DNA of 64,000 bases from Ramlibacter algicola (lineage in GTDB: Bacteria; Pseudomonadota; Gammaproteobacteria; Burkholderiales; Burkholderiaceae_C). Positions 18,756 through 28,253 of this stretch are shown here, piece after piece. A program made the translations under genes and the position numbers. The notes under the pieces were generated by a model, which was given only the letters and a program-made list of their open reading frames with translations, did no database searches and was not told where the DNA came from. The stretch is taken from positions 310,001 to 374,000 of the forward strand of contig NZ_JAEDAO010000001.1 of the NCBI RefSeq assembly GCF_016641735.1, read 5' to 3'. Positions within the stretch are counted from its first letter, which is position 1. Every line of letters starts with the position of its first letter.

Positions 18756-20935
18756 GCCGTGGCCTCTTCCTCGCGGGCGGTGGCATCCATGCCCAGCTGC
18801 AGGGCGCGCACCATGGCGTCAAGCGAAAAGCGGCCTTCCATGTACGTGCGCTGGCCACTGGACGTGCGATGCCACGCGGCATCGTCGGTGAGCAGGCGAA
18901 CGATGGCCTGCGCCATCGCCTCTGGATCCAGCGTCACCGCGCAGACATCCTCCAGGCGCTCCAGCCCCTGCGCGCCGATGGGCGTCGTGACCAGCGGCAG
19001 CCCGTGGTGCAAGGCTTCGATCACCTTGCCCTTCATCCCAGCCCCCATGCGCAGCGGCACGACCGCGACGCGTGCCGACCGGTACAGCGCCAGCAGTTGG
19101 TCGTCGCTCACGAAGCCCGTGACTTCGACGCCTTCGCCGGCCAGGGCCCGCACCTCATCGGCCGGACGCGAGCCGGCGAGGAGCAGCCGCACCGGCAGGT
19201 TGGTCGCTGCTCGCACGCGGGGCAGCACTTCCTTCACGAACCAGAGCGCGGCGTCGACGTTGGGCGGGCGGTCGAAGCCGGCGACGAACAGCAGGCCCTC
19301 GCGCTGCTGCGGACCTGGAATGGCGGGCACGTCGTCGAAGAAGTAGAGCGGCAGCGTGTAGGCGCGCACGCCCGGGACGGTCGCACGGACGACGTCGGTC
19401 TCGAGCGAAGACGGGTAATAGACGGCGTCCACCTGGCGCCAGAGGCCGACCTCCAGCTTCTGCATCGCCCGCGCTTCGTGGCGCGCCACCCGCGAGCCGG
19501 TCAGGTCGGCCTCGCCCTGCAGGCGCGCGTGGTGCAGGTCATGGCCGTAATAGAGGATGCGGGACCGGCTGGCGCGGCGGATGTCCGTGATGAACGCCGG
19601 CGCCACGCTGGGGCGGCTCAGGATCACGTGGTCCAGGCGGTCGCGGTTGGCGACCAGCCATTCCCGAAACCGCCCCTTGAACTCGGGTCCGGCCAGCACC
19701 TGGACCCCAGCCTGCTGCAGCTGGCCGGCATACACCGGGTTGGCGACCCCGTCCTCGGGCCAGAACTTGACGATGAAACCCATGCCCAGCAGGGCCTGCA
19801 TGAGGCACCACATGGAGCGGGAGCCCGCGTCGCGATCGGGCTGCGGCACGTGGTCGTCGACGACGAGCACCATCCGGCGAGCGCGCGGGCGATCGGGCGT
19901 GCGCAGCGGGTCCCAATCCTCGTCGAGGTGGTCGGCCTGCAGCACCTCGCGCCACCGTTCGACGAACTTGGCCCGGTTGCGCACGTGCCAGGCCTTGAGG
20001 CCGGTGGTGGCGTCCTTGCCGTGCGAGATGCCTTCGTGGTGGATCACGACCGAGCGCGGCTGGTACAGCACGCGCAAGCCGGCGGCGCGCACGCGGAACG
20101 CCAGGTCCGTGTCCTCCCAATAGGCCGGCGCGAAGTGCTCGTCGAAGCCGCCCAGTTGCCGGAACAGCCCCGCGGGAATGAGCAGCGACGCGCCCGAGCA
20201 GTAGTCCACCTCGCGCACGTAGTTGAAGGCGCTGGCCGTCGGCGAGCCGAGGCGGCCGTAGTTGTCGCTGCCGCCATGCCGCCACACGATGCCGCCCGCC
20301 TCCTGCAGGCTGCCGTCGGGAAACACCAGCTTCGAGCCGGCCATGCCGCAACCGGGGTCCGCGGTGAACAACGCCAGCAGCTGGTCGAGCCAGCCGTCGG
20401 TCACTTCCGTGTCGTTGTTCAGTAGGTAGATGTAGCGGCCCCGGGCGTGTGCCGCCGCCGCGTTGCAGGAGCGCAGGAAGCCGAGGTTGGCCGGATGCAG
20501 GAGGAAGCGCAGGCCCTGGATGGCGCGCAGGCGCAGGATCTCGGTGTCGCCCGAGGCATCCTCGGCAACGATGACTTCGACCGAGGCCTGTGGCAGGTGC
20601 TCGTGGATCGAGCGGACGCAGGCCAGCGTGTGCCGCAGGTTGCCGTACGCGGGGATGATGATCGAGACGAGCGGGTCGTCGACTTCGTCGAACCGCAGCG
20701 TCGCGAGAAGTGTCGCGATGGTGGCGTCCTCCAGCGGACGCGCCGGCACGGCCAGCTTCGAGGCTTGCCCCTCGCGGCTCCACAGCTCGTAGTTGCGATC
20801 GCCGCGAAACGCCCAGCCGGCCATGGCATACACGCCCCGTGCGATGCGGGTCTTCCACGTAATCGGCAGCGGGGTGTAGACGTAGCCGACGTGCGCCGCA
20901 CGGCGCAACCAGGCCCGCAAGGCTTCGGCGCCCAT
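18752..20935 (-). CDS. Bifunctional glycosyltransferase (GT2 domain plus GT4 domain)
   Basis: A 727-residue two-enzyme fusion. Residues about 90-330 form a GT2 domain ([43 protein letters not shown], then [14 protein letters not shown] and [15 protein letters not shown] with the catalytic ED). Residues about 355-720 form a GT4 domain ([37 protein letters not shown] and [23 protein letters not shown]). Such fusions add two sugars in sequence to a growing glycan. ATG 20935 is preferred over GTG 20956, which would overlap the upstream gene. A GAGAT element precedes the ATG. It is coupled to the downstream GT4 by GTGA. Confidence 0.87.
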   Translation of the reverse strand: MGAEALRAWLRRAAHVGYVYTPLPITWKTRIARGVYAMAGWAFRGDRNYELWSREGQASKLAVPARPLEDATIATLLATLRFDEVDDPLVSIIIPAYGNLRHTLACVRSIHEHLPQASVEVIVAEDASGDTEILRLRAIQGLRFLLHPANLGFLRSCNAAAAHARGRYIYLLNNDTEVTDGWLDQLLALFTADPGCGMAGSKLVFPDGSLQEAGGIVWRHGGSDNYGRLGSPTASAFNYVREVDYCSGASLLIPAGLFRQLGGFDEHFAPAYWEDTDLAFRVRAAGLRVLYQPRSVVIHHEGISHGKDATTGLKAWHVRNRAKFVERWREVLQADHLDEDWDPLRTPDRPRARRMVLVVDDHVPQPDRDAGSRSMWCLMQALLGMGFIVKFWPEDGVANPVYAGQLQQAGVQVLAGPEFKGRFREWLVANRDRLDHVILSRPSVAPAFITDIRRASRSRILYYGHDLHHARLQGEADLTGSRVARHEARAMQKLEVGLWRQVDAVYYPSSLETDVVRATVPGVRAYTLPLYFFDDVPAIPGPQQREGLLFVAGFDRPPNVDAALWFVKEVLPRVRAATNLPVRLLLAGSRPADEVRALAGEGVEVTGFVSDDQLLALYRSARVAVVPLRMGAGMKGKVIEALHHGLPLVTTPIGAQGLERLEDVCAVTLDPEAMAQAIVRLLTDDAAWHRTSSGQRTYMEGRFSLDAMVRALQLGMDATAREEEATA

Positions 20936-20937
20936 GG

Positions 20938-22137
20938 TCAGATCTCGCGTTCCCACGGCAGGCCGGACCGCCCCCGGATCGCCGCGCAGTCCACCCGGGC
21001 CTTGCCCGCCAGGACGTCGGCGGTGCTCCCGACCTGCACCGGGTTGAGCGCGCGGTAGTACTTGTAGAAGACCTGCCCGTCTTCATACACGTAGGCCTTC
21101 ATTTCCGACTGCAGGTAGCTGCGCACGTAGCCGTGCGGGATGCGTAGCGGCTGGCCGTCGCCGCCAGCCGGGAAAAAGCGTGGGCACTGCGCTTCGAGCG
21201 CCCGGAACACCGCGTCGTCGCGTGCCTCGCGCGGCGTCGTCGTCACGGCCTTCGCCTCCAGCGTGCAGAGCCAGAAGCCGGCCCGGGCGCGCTGCTCGGG
21301 CGTCGCCTGGCCGAGCCGCATCGACGCCATCTGCGGCGCAGCCAGGAAGCGGCATGCGTCGCTTGAGATGAGCGCCAGGCGATACGGCGCCAGCTCGCCG
21401 TCGAGCGCCCGGGTCATTTCAGCCGTCGGCAGACTGGCTGCCGTAGCCATGCCATCCAGGACGGGAGCGAGCACCAATAGCGGGCCGGACTGCGCCCGCG
21501 CGAGAAAGTCCCGGGTGCGTTTTGCGTCCTGCGCTCTGGAGTCCGGTGGCGGCGCGTTGTACAGGCTCGCCCATCGCGACTGCGGGTGGAATTGGGGTGC
21601 CAGCAGCGAATACGTGAGGGGCGCCAGCGTGACGATGGTGGCGGGGCGGTCGCGCCATTCGCGGGGCACGTCGACCTGGAAGTACGGGGCCTCTTTCCAG
21701 GCCACCATTCCCCAGACGCGCCACGGCGTGCACTCGATGACGGCAAACGCCTGCACGGCGACCATGCCGGCGACAAGCGCCAGACGCGCGGCGCGCGTCA
21801 TCGGGATCAGCTGGGCGAGGCCGACGCAGAGCGGGCCAACTGCGAGCAGCGCCACGACGAAGTAGCGGCCATTGCCCGTCGTCGCCAGCCAGGGGACGAA
21901 GGCAAGCGCCAGGGCGGCGGCCAGCAGCAGCACGGGCCGCGCTCCGGCGGCTCGCGTTGTTCCTGCGCCGGCCGCGCGCTTGCGCAGCGCGATCACCGCC
22001 AGCACGAGCAGCAGGCCGAGCGCGAACACGAACCGGAAGTCGGGCGCCATCGCCTCGACGTAGACATTCGCGTCAGGCGCGGCCATCGCCAGCGGTCGCA
22101 GCACGGCGTCGAGCCAGGAGTCCGGTTCGAAGCGCAT
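20938..22137 (-). pseudogene. C-terminal part of a split polytopic membrane glycosyltransferase-like protein
   Basis: Read as an independent gene this would be 399 residues from ATG 22137, with three or four hydrophobic segments (about 45-65, 85-105, 115-160) and a soluble C-terminal half (about 200-399) with no motif I recognise. The first residues, MRFEPDSWLDAVLRPL, read as the continuation of the upstream gene's NPIFPFHHHWF loop. In dolichyl-P-sugar-type membrane glycosyltransferases a GNPxFPxxN segment is normally followed within about 20 residues by a DxRF segment. The upstream gene stops in frame 0, one base before this ATG (TGACATG). It is therefore best read as the second part of one frameshifted or phase-switched gene. 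Two coupled subunits remain possible. Confidence 0.6.
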
Positions 22138-22138
22138 G

Positions 22139-22975
22139 TCAGCCAGCCCAGCCCAGCGCGGCCCGCAGCGGCGCGAACCAGTGATGGTGGAACGGGAAGA
22201 TCGGATTGCCGAAGTGGCGCCACAGCTGCCAGCCCCAGGGACCGTAAGCCAAGGCGAACGCTGCGACGGCGGCGGCGCCGCCCACGAGCACGGCCTGCGC
22301 ACGCGCCAGCAGCTTGTGCGCAGCGAACCACCAGAGCGCCGGCAGCAGGACGGCCAGCGGCCCCTGGCTCAGTTTCAGCGCGACGGCGATCCCTGCGCAC
22401 GCACCTGAGGCCAGCACGTAGCGACATGCAGTTCGCTGCGTCATGGCACCCGGCTGCGCTGCCGGCTGCAGGCCGAGAGCGAGCGCTGCCAGCAGCGGCG
22501 CGGCCGCGAGCACGTCGTTCATCGTGGAACCGAAGGCCGACAGCACCACCACCGACAGCAGGCCGAGCGCCATCGCGCAGGCGCGCATCGCGGCGTCGTG
22601 CACCGAGGCGCCCGGCACGCAGGTGCGCACCAGCATCCACAGCGGCCACAGCACCGCGACGTGCAGCGTGGCGAGCACGGCTGCGGCCGGAACGCCAGCC
22701 CAGCCGCCGACCGCCATCCGGTACAGCGGCCAATACAGGTAGGGCGCCTGAAAGGACTGGTAGCCGGCACCGACGAAGTCCTGGTCGAAGCGCGGGTGCT
22801 CCGCGGTCCAGCCCAGGTAGATGTGGTGGTTGAGCGCGTCCCAGCCCAGGCCCAGCTCACCCATCGACAGCGGAATGGCCAGCAGCGATGCCCACGCGAT
22901 TGCGCAGAGCAGCATGCCTTCCCAGCGTGCCCACGCGGGCGCGACAGGGTGGTCCAGCCACGAGGTGCCGTTCAC
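22139..22975 (-). pseudogene. N-terminal part of a split polytopic membrane glycosyltransferase-like protein
   Basis: A 278-residue, strongly hydrophobic protein with about seven predicted helices. Near the N-terminus lies MGELGLGWDALNHHIYLGW, the acidic first-loop type seen in GT39/GT87-like lipid-sugar-dependent transferases; it ends in the loop GNPIFPFHHHWFAPL. It stops abruptly at GWAG* inside a two-copy GGGCT tandem repeat (about 22144-22155). Adding one five-base unit would fuse it in frame with the downstream piece through ...GWAGLADMRF, giving a protein near 680 residues. The start is GTG 22975, overlapping the upstream GT2 (GTGA). It may be inactive, phase-variable, or a sequencing artefact. 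Confidence 0.65.
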
Positions 22976-24180
22976 TCGGACGGACCCCGGCCGCTGGACA
23001 CCCAGCTGAAGTGGACGGCGCCGGCGAACAGCGAGCCCGCGATGACCTGCGCGCCCAGGATCATCAAGGTGACCGCGGGAATGGCCACGCGCATGGTCTG
23101 CGTCGGATCGAGAGCGCCGAAGCCCATGGAGCCCCAGTCCCATGTGAGCCACGCGGACCCGAGCAGGCCGAGCCCCGCGAGCAGCAGGCCAGCGAGCAAC
23201 CCGTGTTCGAGCTTGAGTGACGGCGACAGCCGCTGAAGCCAGCGCTGCTGGGGGACCACGCCCGACAGCACGCCGACCCATTTGGTGAGCAACGCCAGCG
23301 CGATCAGCTGCGCGCCGAGCACCGTGCCGGCGGCCATGTACAGCAGCGAGTGGATGCCCACGTGCAAGACGCCGGCGGCCTCGGACGCGAAGCCCCCGAG
23401 GCCCAGCACCGCGAGGAGCAGGCCCGGATAGAGAAACAACCAGCGCGGGCAGAACAGCAGGAGGAATCGCAGGTGGCGCCAGCCATCGCGCCAGGTCCGC
23501 AGGTGCGGCGGGCGGCCACGGCCATCGGGCCGCAAGGTGGTCGGCACTTCGGCGATGCGCAATCCGCCGAGGGCGGCCTTGGCCACCATTTCGCTGGCGA
23601 ATTCCATGCCGGGTGACACCAGGCCGAGTTGCCGGACGGCGTCGCGGGCGAAGCCGCGCATGCCGCAATGGAAGTCGCCGATGCGGACGCGGAAGAACAG
23701 GCGGCCGACGAAGCTGAGGACCGGATTGCCGAGATAGCGGTGCAACGCGGGCATCGCGCCCGGCGCGATGCCGCCGCTGAACCGGTTGCCCATCACGAGG
23801 TCGGCCCCGCCGCGCAGCGCGTCGACGAAAGCCCGGAGGGCCGAGAAATCGTAGCTGGCGTCCGAGTCGCCCATGATCACGAAGCGGCCACGCGCCGCCT
23901 CGATGCCGGCCTGCAGTGCAGCACCATAGCCGCGGCGCGGCACCTGCACCACGCGCGCCCCGGCGGCGGCGGCCGCGGCCTGGGACCCGTCGCTGGAGCC
24001 GTTGTCCGCGACCAGGACTTCGCCGGCGATGCCGGCCGTCCGCAGGAACCGGTGCGCGGCGTCCACGCAGGCAACGACGGTGCGCGCCTCGTTCAGGCAC
24101 GGCATCAGGACCGTCAATTCGAGCGCGGCAGGCGCTTGCGCCCCGGCTTCGGTCAGCGGCTGGTCGGCGACGAGGGCCAT
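22972..24180 (-). CDS. Glycosyltransferase family 2 with C-terminal membrane region (polyprenyl-phosphate sugar synthase-like)
   Basis: A 402-residue protein. The GT2 domain has LTVLMPCLNEARTVVACVD, VADNGSSDGS, GDSDASYDFSAL (DxD) and DFHCGMRGFARDAV, as in DPM1/ArnC-like enzymes that make polyprenyl-phosphate sugars. Residues about 235-390 contain four or so hydrophobic helices. It would supply the lipid-linked sugar used by the membrane glycosyltransferase encoded immediately downstream, a common pairing. ATG 24180 is preferred over TTG 24210; neither has a good ribosome site. It begins about 20 bases after the pilA terminator, so it may depend on read-through from pilA. Confidence 0.87.
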   Translation of the reverse strand: MALVADQPLTEAGAQAPAALELTVLMPCLNEARTVVACVDAAHRFLRTAGIAGEVLVADNGSSDGSQAAAAAAGARVVQVPRRGYGAALQAGIEAARGRFVIMGDSDASYDFSALRAFVDALRGGADLVMGNRFSGGIAPGAMPALHRYLGNPVLSFVGRLFFRVRIGDFHCGMRGFARDAVRQLGLVSPGMEFASEMVAKAALGGLRIAEVPTTLRPDGRGRPPHLRTWRDGWRHLRFLLLFCPRWLFLYPGLLLAVLGLGGFASEAAGVLHVGIHSLLYMAAGTVLGAQLIALALLTKWVGVLSGVVPQQRWLQRLSPSLKLEHGLLAGLLLAGLGLLGSAWLTWDWGSMGFGALDPTQTMRVAIPAVTLMILGAQVIAGSLFAGAVHFSWVSSGRGPSE

Positions 24181-24200
24181 GGGAGGGACAAGCTTGGGAC

Positions 24201-24239
24201 TCGGAGACAAAACGAAACGAGCGGCCGGAGCCGCTCGTT
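24201..24239 (-). terminator. Rho-independent terminator of pilA
   Basis: A perfect 10-bp stem, AACGAGCGGC (24216-24225) and GCCGCTCGTT (24230-24239), with a 4-base loop. On the minus strand it is followed by TTCGTTTTGTCT. It lies 53 bases beyond the pilA stop. Confidence 0.8.
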
Positions 24240-24292
24240 GGACTGGCCAGCCGCCGCCGCACCGCAGGACGCGGGCGGGGCAGCTGCCGTCA

Positions 24293-24775
24293 TCAGTTGC
24301 CGCGGCAGGAGCCGGGCAGGAACTTCAGGGCGACGTCGGTGCCGTCCGTCGTGGAGCCGCAGCGCCACTTGCCGACCGTGGTGCCGGGTGTCGGGGCCGT
24401 CGTACCGTCAGCCAGGAACGGCTTCAGGGTGACCTTGCCACCTTCGGTGCCGTCTTCCTTGTTGGGGATGGCCTTGGACGTGACGGTGATCATGCCCGTG
24501 CCGTCGGTATTGACCAGCGCGACGTACTGCGACGAGCCGCCGGCGGCGGTCTGCTCGCAGCCCCAGCCGTTGGCGGCGGGCAGCGTGCTGGCCGACTGGA
24601 TCACTTCCGTGATCGAGGTGCGGCAGGACGACGCGGCCAGGATGACTTCCGACATCTTCGCGCGCTTGGTGTAGTCCTGGTAAGCCGGCAGGGCGACGGC
24701 AGCCAGAATGCCGATGATCGCAACGACGATCATCAGTTCGATCAGGGTGAAACCCTTTTGCAGTTGACGCTTCAT
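24293..24775 (-). CDS. pilA: Type IV major pilin (prepilin)
   Basis: A 160-residue type IVa prepilin. The leader MKRQLQKG is cut after G8, leaving mature Phe1 and Glu5 ([19 protein letters not shown]), the N-terminal helix that packs the fibre. The globular domain carries four cysteines, C51, C73, C139 and C157, a likely pair of disulfides with a C-terminal D-region loop. The Thr/Pro/Ser-rich stretch near residues 124-133 and the loop serines are plausible O-glycan sites given the PglL-type gene and TfpX nearby. A strong AGGAGG ribosome site precedes ATG 24775. Transcription is from a sigma-54 promoter and ends at a hairpin downstream. Confidence 0.95.
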   Translation of the reverse strand: MKRQLQKGFTLIELMIVVAIIGILAAVALPAYQDYTKRAKMSEVILAASSCRTSITEVIQSASTLPAANGWGCEQTAAGGSSQYVALVNTDGTGMITVTSKAIPNKEDGTEGGKVTLKPFLADGTTAPTPGTTVGKWRCGSTTDGTDVALKFLPGSCRGN

Positions 24776-24808
24776 GAGGACCTCCTGTGGAAGAAGCGAG
24801 GCTTATCG

Positions 24809-24824
24809 TGCAATTGCTGTGCCA
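24809..24824 (-). promoter_or_regulatory. Sigma-54 (RpoN) promoter of pilA
   Basis: The minus strand reads TGGCAC-AGCAA-TTGCA, a full match to the -24/-12 consensus with GG and GC at correct spacing. Transcription would start near 24798, giving a leader of about 22 bases containing the AGGAGG ribosome site. In other type IV pilus systems this promoter class is activated by PilR with its sensor PilS; neither is in the window. Confidence 0.9.
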
Positions 24825-24939
24825 GCCGCTCAACCGTGGTTTCCGACCGTTTGGCGGCCCTCAACTGACACAGAATGGCTGAGCCTGACATTTTTGTAGC
24901 CCAGCTTTGTCGGACTTGTCCGACAAGCCGACCAGTGCG

Positions 24940-27342
24940 TCACTTGATGCAGACCGAGCGGACCTGCTTCAGGTCGGTCAGGCCCATCATGATCTTCTCC
25001 ATGCCGTCCATCTTGAGGGTGCGCATGCCGCTGCCCACGGCCGAGACGAACAGCTCGGCGACCCGGGCCCGTTCCTGGATCAATTTCTTGATCTCGTCCT
25101 CGGCGACCAGCAGTTCGTGCAGGCCGACGCGGCCCTTGTAGCCGCTGTTGCCGCACTTGTCGCAGCCCTTGGCGCGGTAGAAGCGCAGGCGGCCGTTCTC
25201 GCCGTACGACTCCGTCCAGGCCTGGTACAGCAACTGCGCCTCGCCGCCGGGGTCGGCCTTCCAGGGCGCCGTGTGGCGCAGGTCCTCGGCGTATTCGGCG
25301 ATGAAGCTCTTGATCTCCGGCTGCTCGGGGAAATAGGCCTCCTTGCAGTCGCACAGGCGCTTGGCCAGGCGCTGCGCCAGGATTCCCAGCAGCGCGTCCG
25401 CGAAGTTGAACGGGTCCATGCCCATGTCCAGCAGGCGGATGATGGATTCCGGCGCGGAGTTGGTGTGCAGCGTGGAGAACACCAGGTGGCCGGTGAGGGA
25501 GGCTTCCACGCCCATCGACACCGTTTCCTTGTCGCGCGACTCGCCCACCATGATGATGTCCGGGTCCGCGCGCAGGAACGCGCGCATCACGAGGGCGAAG
25601 TCGATGCCCGCCTTCTTGTTGATCTGCACCTGCCGCAGGCCCTTCTGCGTGATTTCGACCGGGTCCTCGGCGGTCCAGATCTTGGTCTCCGGCGAGTTCA
25701 GGAACTTCAGGATCGAGTGCAGCGTGGTGGTCTTGCCCGAGCCCGTCGGGCCGCAGACGTAGAACAGGCCGTAGGGCTTGCTGACGGTCTTCTCGACCCG
25801 TTCGCGGTTGTGCTGCGTCAGGCCCAGCTTGTCCAGCGGGATCGGCTCGCCGGAGGCCAGGATCCGCATCACGACGTCCTCCACGCCACCGGCCGACGGG
25901 ATGGTCGCGACGCGCAGTTCGATGTCGAGCGGACCGTACTTCTTGAACTTGATCTTGCCGTCCTGCGGCTTGCGGCGCTCGGAGATGTCGAGGTCGCACA
26001 TGATCTTCAGGCGCGTGACGAGCGCCTGGCGGAAGTGCGACGGCACCTCGATGTACGGCATCAGGCTGCCGTCGATGCGGAAGCGGATGCCGGTCTTGCC
26101 CTTGCCCGGCAGCGGCTCGATGTGGATGTCCGAGCAGCGCTGGTTGTAGGCGTCGATGATGACCTTGTTGACGAACTTCACCAGTTCGTTGTCCGACGCG
26201 GCGGACTCCAGCGCGGATTCGTCGCCGTCGTCGTCGATCGGCGCGTTCAGGTCGGCCAGCAGTTCGTCGATGGATTCCGACTGGTCGCCGCCATACAGTT
26301 GCGCGAGCGTCTCCTCGAACTCGGTCTGCGTCGTGACGCGGTAGGCAAACTTGGCGAAGCGCGGGAACACCTGCGGCACGATGCGCGAGCCGCGCACGGC
26401 TTCCGGGTCCATGCACATCACCACCAGGCCGTCGGGCGATTCCTCCAGCGGGATCCAGCCCTGCTCCTGCACGAACTCGCGCTTGAGCGGCCCCTGCAGC
26501 ATCTCGGACTTGATGCGGCCGGCGTTGAACGGCTCGTACGGGACACCGAAGAACTTGGACAGCGACGGGCCGATCTGCGCCGGGCGGATCTGGAAATCGG
26601 CCATCAGCACGTGCTCGACCGGCTTGCCTTCCTCGCGCGCCTTCAGGATGCACTTCTGCAGCTCCTCCTGCGTCAGCACGCCGTCCTTCAGGAGGCCGTC
26701 GTATTTGGTGGCGCGGCGGCGCTGGGTCTCCAGCTCCTTCTGCATGCGCTGGCGGATGGCCGTCGCCAGCGTCTTGCAAAGCTGCGACGCGCCCTCGACC
26801 TCGAGGTCGCCGAACGGCACGTCGCTCTTGTTGTTGATCACCTGCAGCACGCCGTGCAGCACGTCGCCATCCAGGATCGGCAGCACCATGACCTGCTTGG
26901 TGCGGTAGCCCGAGCGCTTGTCGACTTCCTTCAGGAAGGTCAGCCCCGGGTGGATGCGCTTGAGCGACTCGTCGTCGTAGACGTCGGCGATGTTGACCAG
27001 CTGCTTGGAGAAGGCGACATAGCCCGCGATGCTCTGCGTGGAGATCGGGAGCTTCAGTTCCTTGGCCGTGTTCAGGCCGGTCTTGATCTTCGAGACGATC
27101 GCGGTGCGGTCCTCGCTGATCGCGTACAGGGTCAGGCGGTCGGCGTTCAGGAGCTTGCAGATCTCCTGGCTCGACTCCAGCATGATCTGGTCGATGTTCT
27201 CGGTCTCGTGGACGCGGGTCGTGACCAGCTGCAGCTGGCGGAAGAACAATGCCTCGAAGCTGACGCCGCGCTTGTCCGGCGGCAGCTGCTGGGAATCGAA
27301 GAAGGCTTGCGAGTCGCGTTCTGGTCTGAGCACGGCGCTCAT
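24940..27342 (-). CDS. GAF-domain GspE/PilB-type secretion or pilus ATPase
   Basis: An 800-residue protein. Residues about 30-200 form a GAF-like sensory domain (QLVTTRVHETENIDQIM..., LHGVLQVINNKSD). Then comes a GspE N-terminal domain (about 215-345), and from about 385 the hexameric ATPase with Walker A GPTGSGKTTT (K537), an Asp box (DPDIIMVGESRD), the His box STLHTNSAP and a C-terminal four-cysteine zinc module (CDC near 640, CDKCGNSGYKGR later). PilB/GspE ATPases drive pilin assembly. The fused GAF domain is unusual and could bind a cyclic nucleotide, which fits the adjacent cyclase and phosphodiesterase. A GGAGG site precedes ATG 27342. No PilC or PilD is adjacent. Confidence 0.9.
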   Translation of the reverse strand: MSAVLRPERDSQAFFDSQQLPPDKRGVSFEALFFRQLQLVTTRVHETENIDQIMLESSQEICKLLNADRLTLYAISEDRTAIVSKIKTGLNTAKELKLPISTQSIAGYVAFSKQLVNIADVYDDESLKRIHPGLTFLKEVDKRSGYRTKQVMVLPILDGDVLHGVLQVINNKSDVPFGDLEVEGASQLCKTLATAIRQRMQKELETQRRRATKYDGLLKDGVLTQEELQKCILKAREEGKPVEHVLMADFQIRPAQIGPSLSKFFGVPYEPFNAGRIKSEMLQGPLKREFVQEQGWIPLEESPDGLVVMCMDPEAVRGSRIVPQVFPRFAKFAYRVTTQTEFEETLAQLYGGDQSESIDELLADLNAPIDDDGDESALESAASDNELVKFVNKVIIDAYNQRCSDIHIEPLPGKGKTGIRFRIDGSLMPYIEVPSHFRQALVTRLKIMCDLDISERRKPQDGKIKFKKYGPLDIELRVATIPSAGGVEDVVMRILASGEPIPLDKLGLTQHNRERVEKTVSKPYGLFYVCGPTGSGKTTTLHSILKFLNSPETKIWTAEDPVEITQKGLRQVQINKKAGIDFALVMRAFLRADPDIIMVGESRDKETVSMGVEASLTGHLVFSTLHTNSAPESIIRLLDMGMDPFNFADALLGILAQRLAKRLCDCKEAYFPEQPEIKSFIAEYAEDLRHTAPWKADPGGEAQLLYQAWTESYGENGRLRFYRAKGCDKCGNSGYKGRVGLHELLVAEDEIKKLIQERARVAELFVSAVGSGMRTLKMDGMEKIMMGLTDLKQVRSVCIK

Positions 27343-27373
27343 GGGGTGGTCCTCCGCGGGTGCGACGCAGCGT

Positions 27374-28171
27374 TCACAGCTCGAACTCCTGCCCGGCGCG
27401 CAGCCAGCGGATGTCGTGCGAGACGTTGGGGCCGAAGGGCTGCGTCTGGTCGAACCGCTGGATCTCGGCCATGATCAGGTCGGTTTCCGCCGGCTTGGTG
27501 TGGGTGATGAAGATGGGGAAGGACTTGCCCTTGTCGATGCAGTCCAGCTCCTCGGCCAGCGCGTGCGGCGACAGGTGCAGGCTCTTGCGGGCCAGCTCCT
27601 TCTCCCGGTTGCTGAACGCCGTCTCGATGACGAGGGCGGCGACGTTCATCGCGTTCAGGCGGCGCCAGAACGCGGGGTTGCGTTCGGTGTCACCGGTGAA
27701 GACCCAGCAAGGCTTGCCTGCGGCGCGCGACACCGCGTAGCCCACGGCGGGCACCGTGTGCACCGCCGGTAAGACTTCGATGACCTTGCCACCGATTTCC
27801 AGCAGCTGGCCGACCTGCACTTCCTGGAACGCGATGAAGGGCTTGTCGGCGGTCGGGATGCGGCTGAAGTCCGGCCAGATCACGTTGTTGAACACGTGCT
27901 GCTTCAGCGCCGCGATGGTGCCGGCCAGAGCGTAGATGCGCACCGGGCGCGCCAGCTGCGAGGCGATGGAATCGATCATCAGCGGCAGCGCCGCGATGTG
28001 GTCCAGGTGCGAGTGCGTGAGGAACACGTGGCCGATGGCGGCCATCTCGGCGAGCGACAGGTCGCCCACGCCCGTGCCCGCGTCGACCAGGACATCGTCG
28101 TCGAGCAGGAACGACGTCGTGCGGCAGTCCCGCGCGATCGCGCCCGAGCACCCCAGCACGCGCACCTTCAT
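27374..28171 (-). CDS. Class II 3',5'-cyclic-nucleotide phosphodiesterase (metallo-beta-lactamase fold)
   Basis: A 265-residue protein starting MKVRVLGCSGAIARDCRTTSFLLDD. The metal site is THSHLDHIAALPL, which fits the class II cyclic-nucleotide phosphodiesterase signature H-x-H-L-D-H (as in yeast PDE1 and Vibrio CpdP). Later ligands fit VHTVP, FTGDTERNP and FITHTKP. It should hydrolyse cAMP and/or cGMP in the cytoplasm. GGAGG precedes ATG 28171; an in-frame start at 28213 has no family support. It lies between an adenylate cyclase and a GAF-ATPase gene on the same strand, so it probably switches off the signal the cyclase makes. Other MBL hydrolases are less likely because of the HLDH form. 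Confidence 0.85.
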   Translation of the reverse strand: MKVRVLGCSGAIARDCRTTSFLLDDDVLVDAGTGVGDLSLAEMAAIGHVFLTHSHLDHIAALPLMIDSIASQLARPVRIYALAGTIAALKQHVFNNVIWPDFSRIPTADKPFIAFQEVQVGQLLEIGGKVIEVLPAVHTVPAVGYAVSRAAGKPCWVFTGDTERNPAFWRRLNAMNVAALVIETAFSNREKELARKSLHLSPHALAEELDCIDKGKSFPIFITHTKPAETDLIMAEIQRFDQTQPFGPNVSHDIRWLRAGQEFEL

Positions 28172-28253
28172 GTTGCCCTCCGTGCCGGCGGGCGCGGCCG
28201 TCCGCCACCGCACGCGTGCGCGCGGGCGTTGCTGGAGGCATCCCAGGCTGGTC

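Noticed and set aside
20938..22975. Two independent glycosyltransferase genes translated in series
   Set aside because: Not excluded, but the loop sequence continues across the junction and the break falls in a short tandem repeat, so a single split gene is the better reading.
10184..24180. Recent horizontal transfer of the glycan block
   Set aside because: By eye GC content and codon use are the same as the flanking housekeeping genes, and no mobile-element ends are visible. A windowed GC and codon-usage calculation would be needed to revive this.
24907..27474. An 855-codon plus-strand frame opposite the GspE-type ATPase
   Set aside because: Composition rich in D, V, R, L and H with no motif; the minus strand encodes a complete, motif-bearing ATPase.
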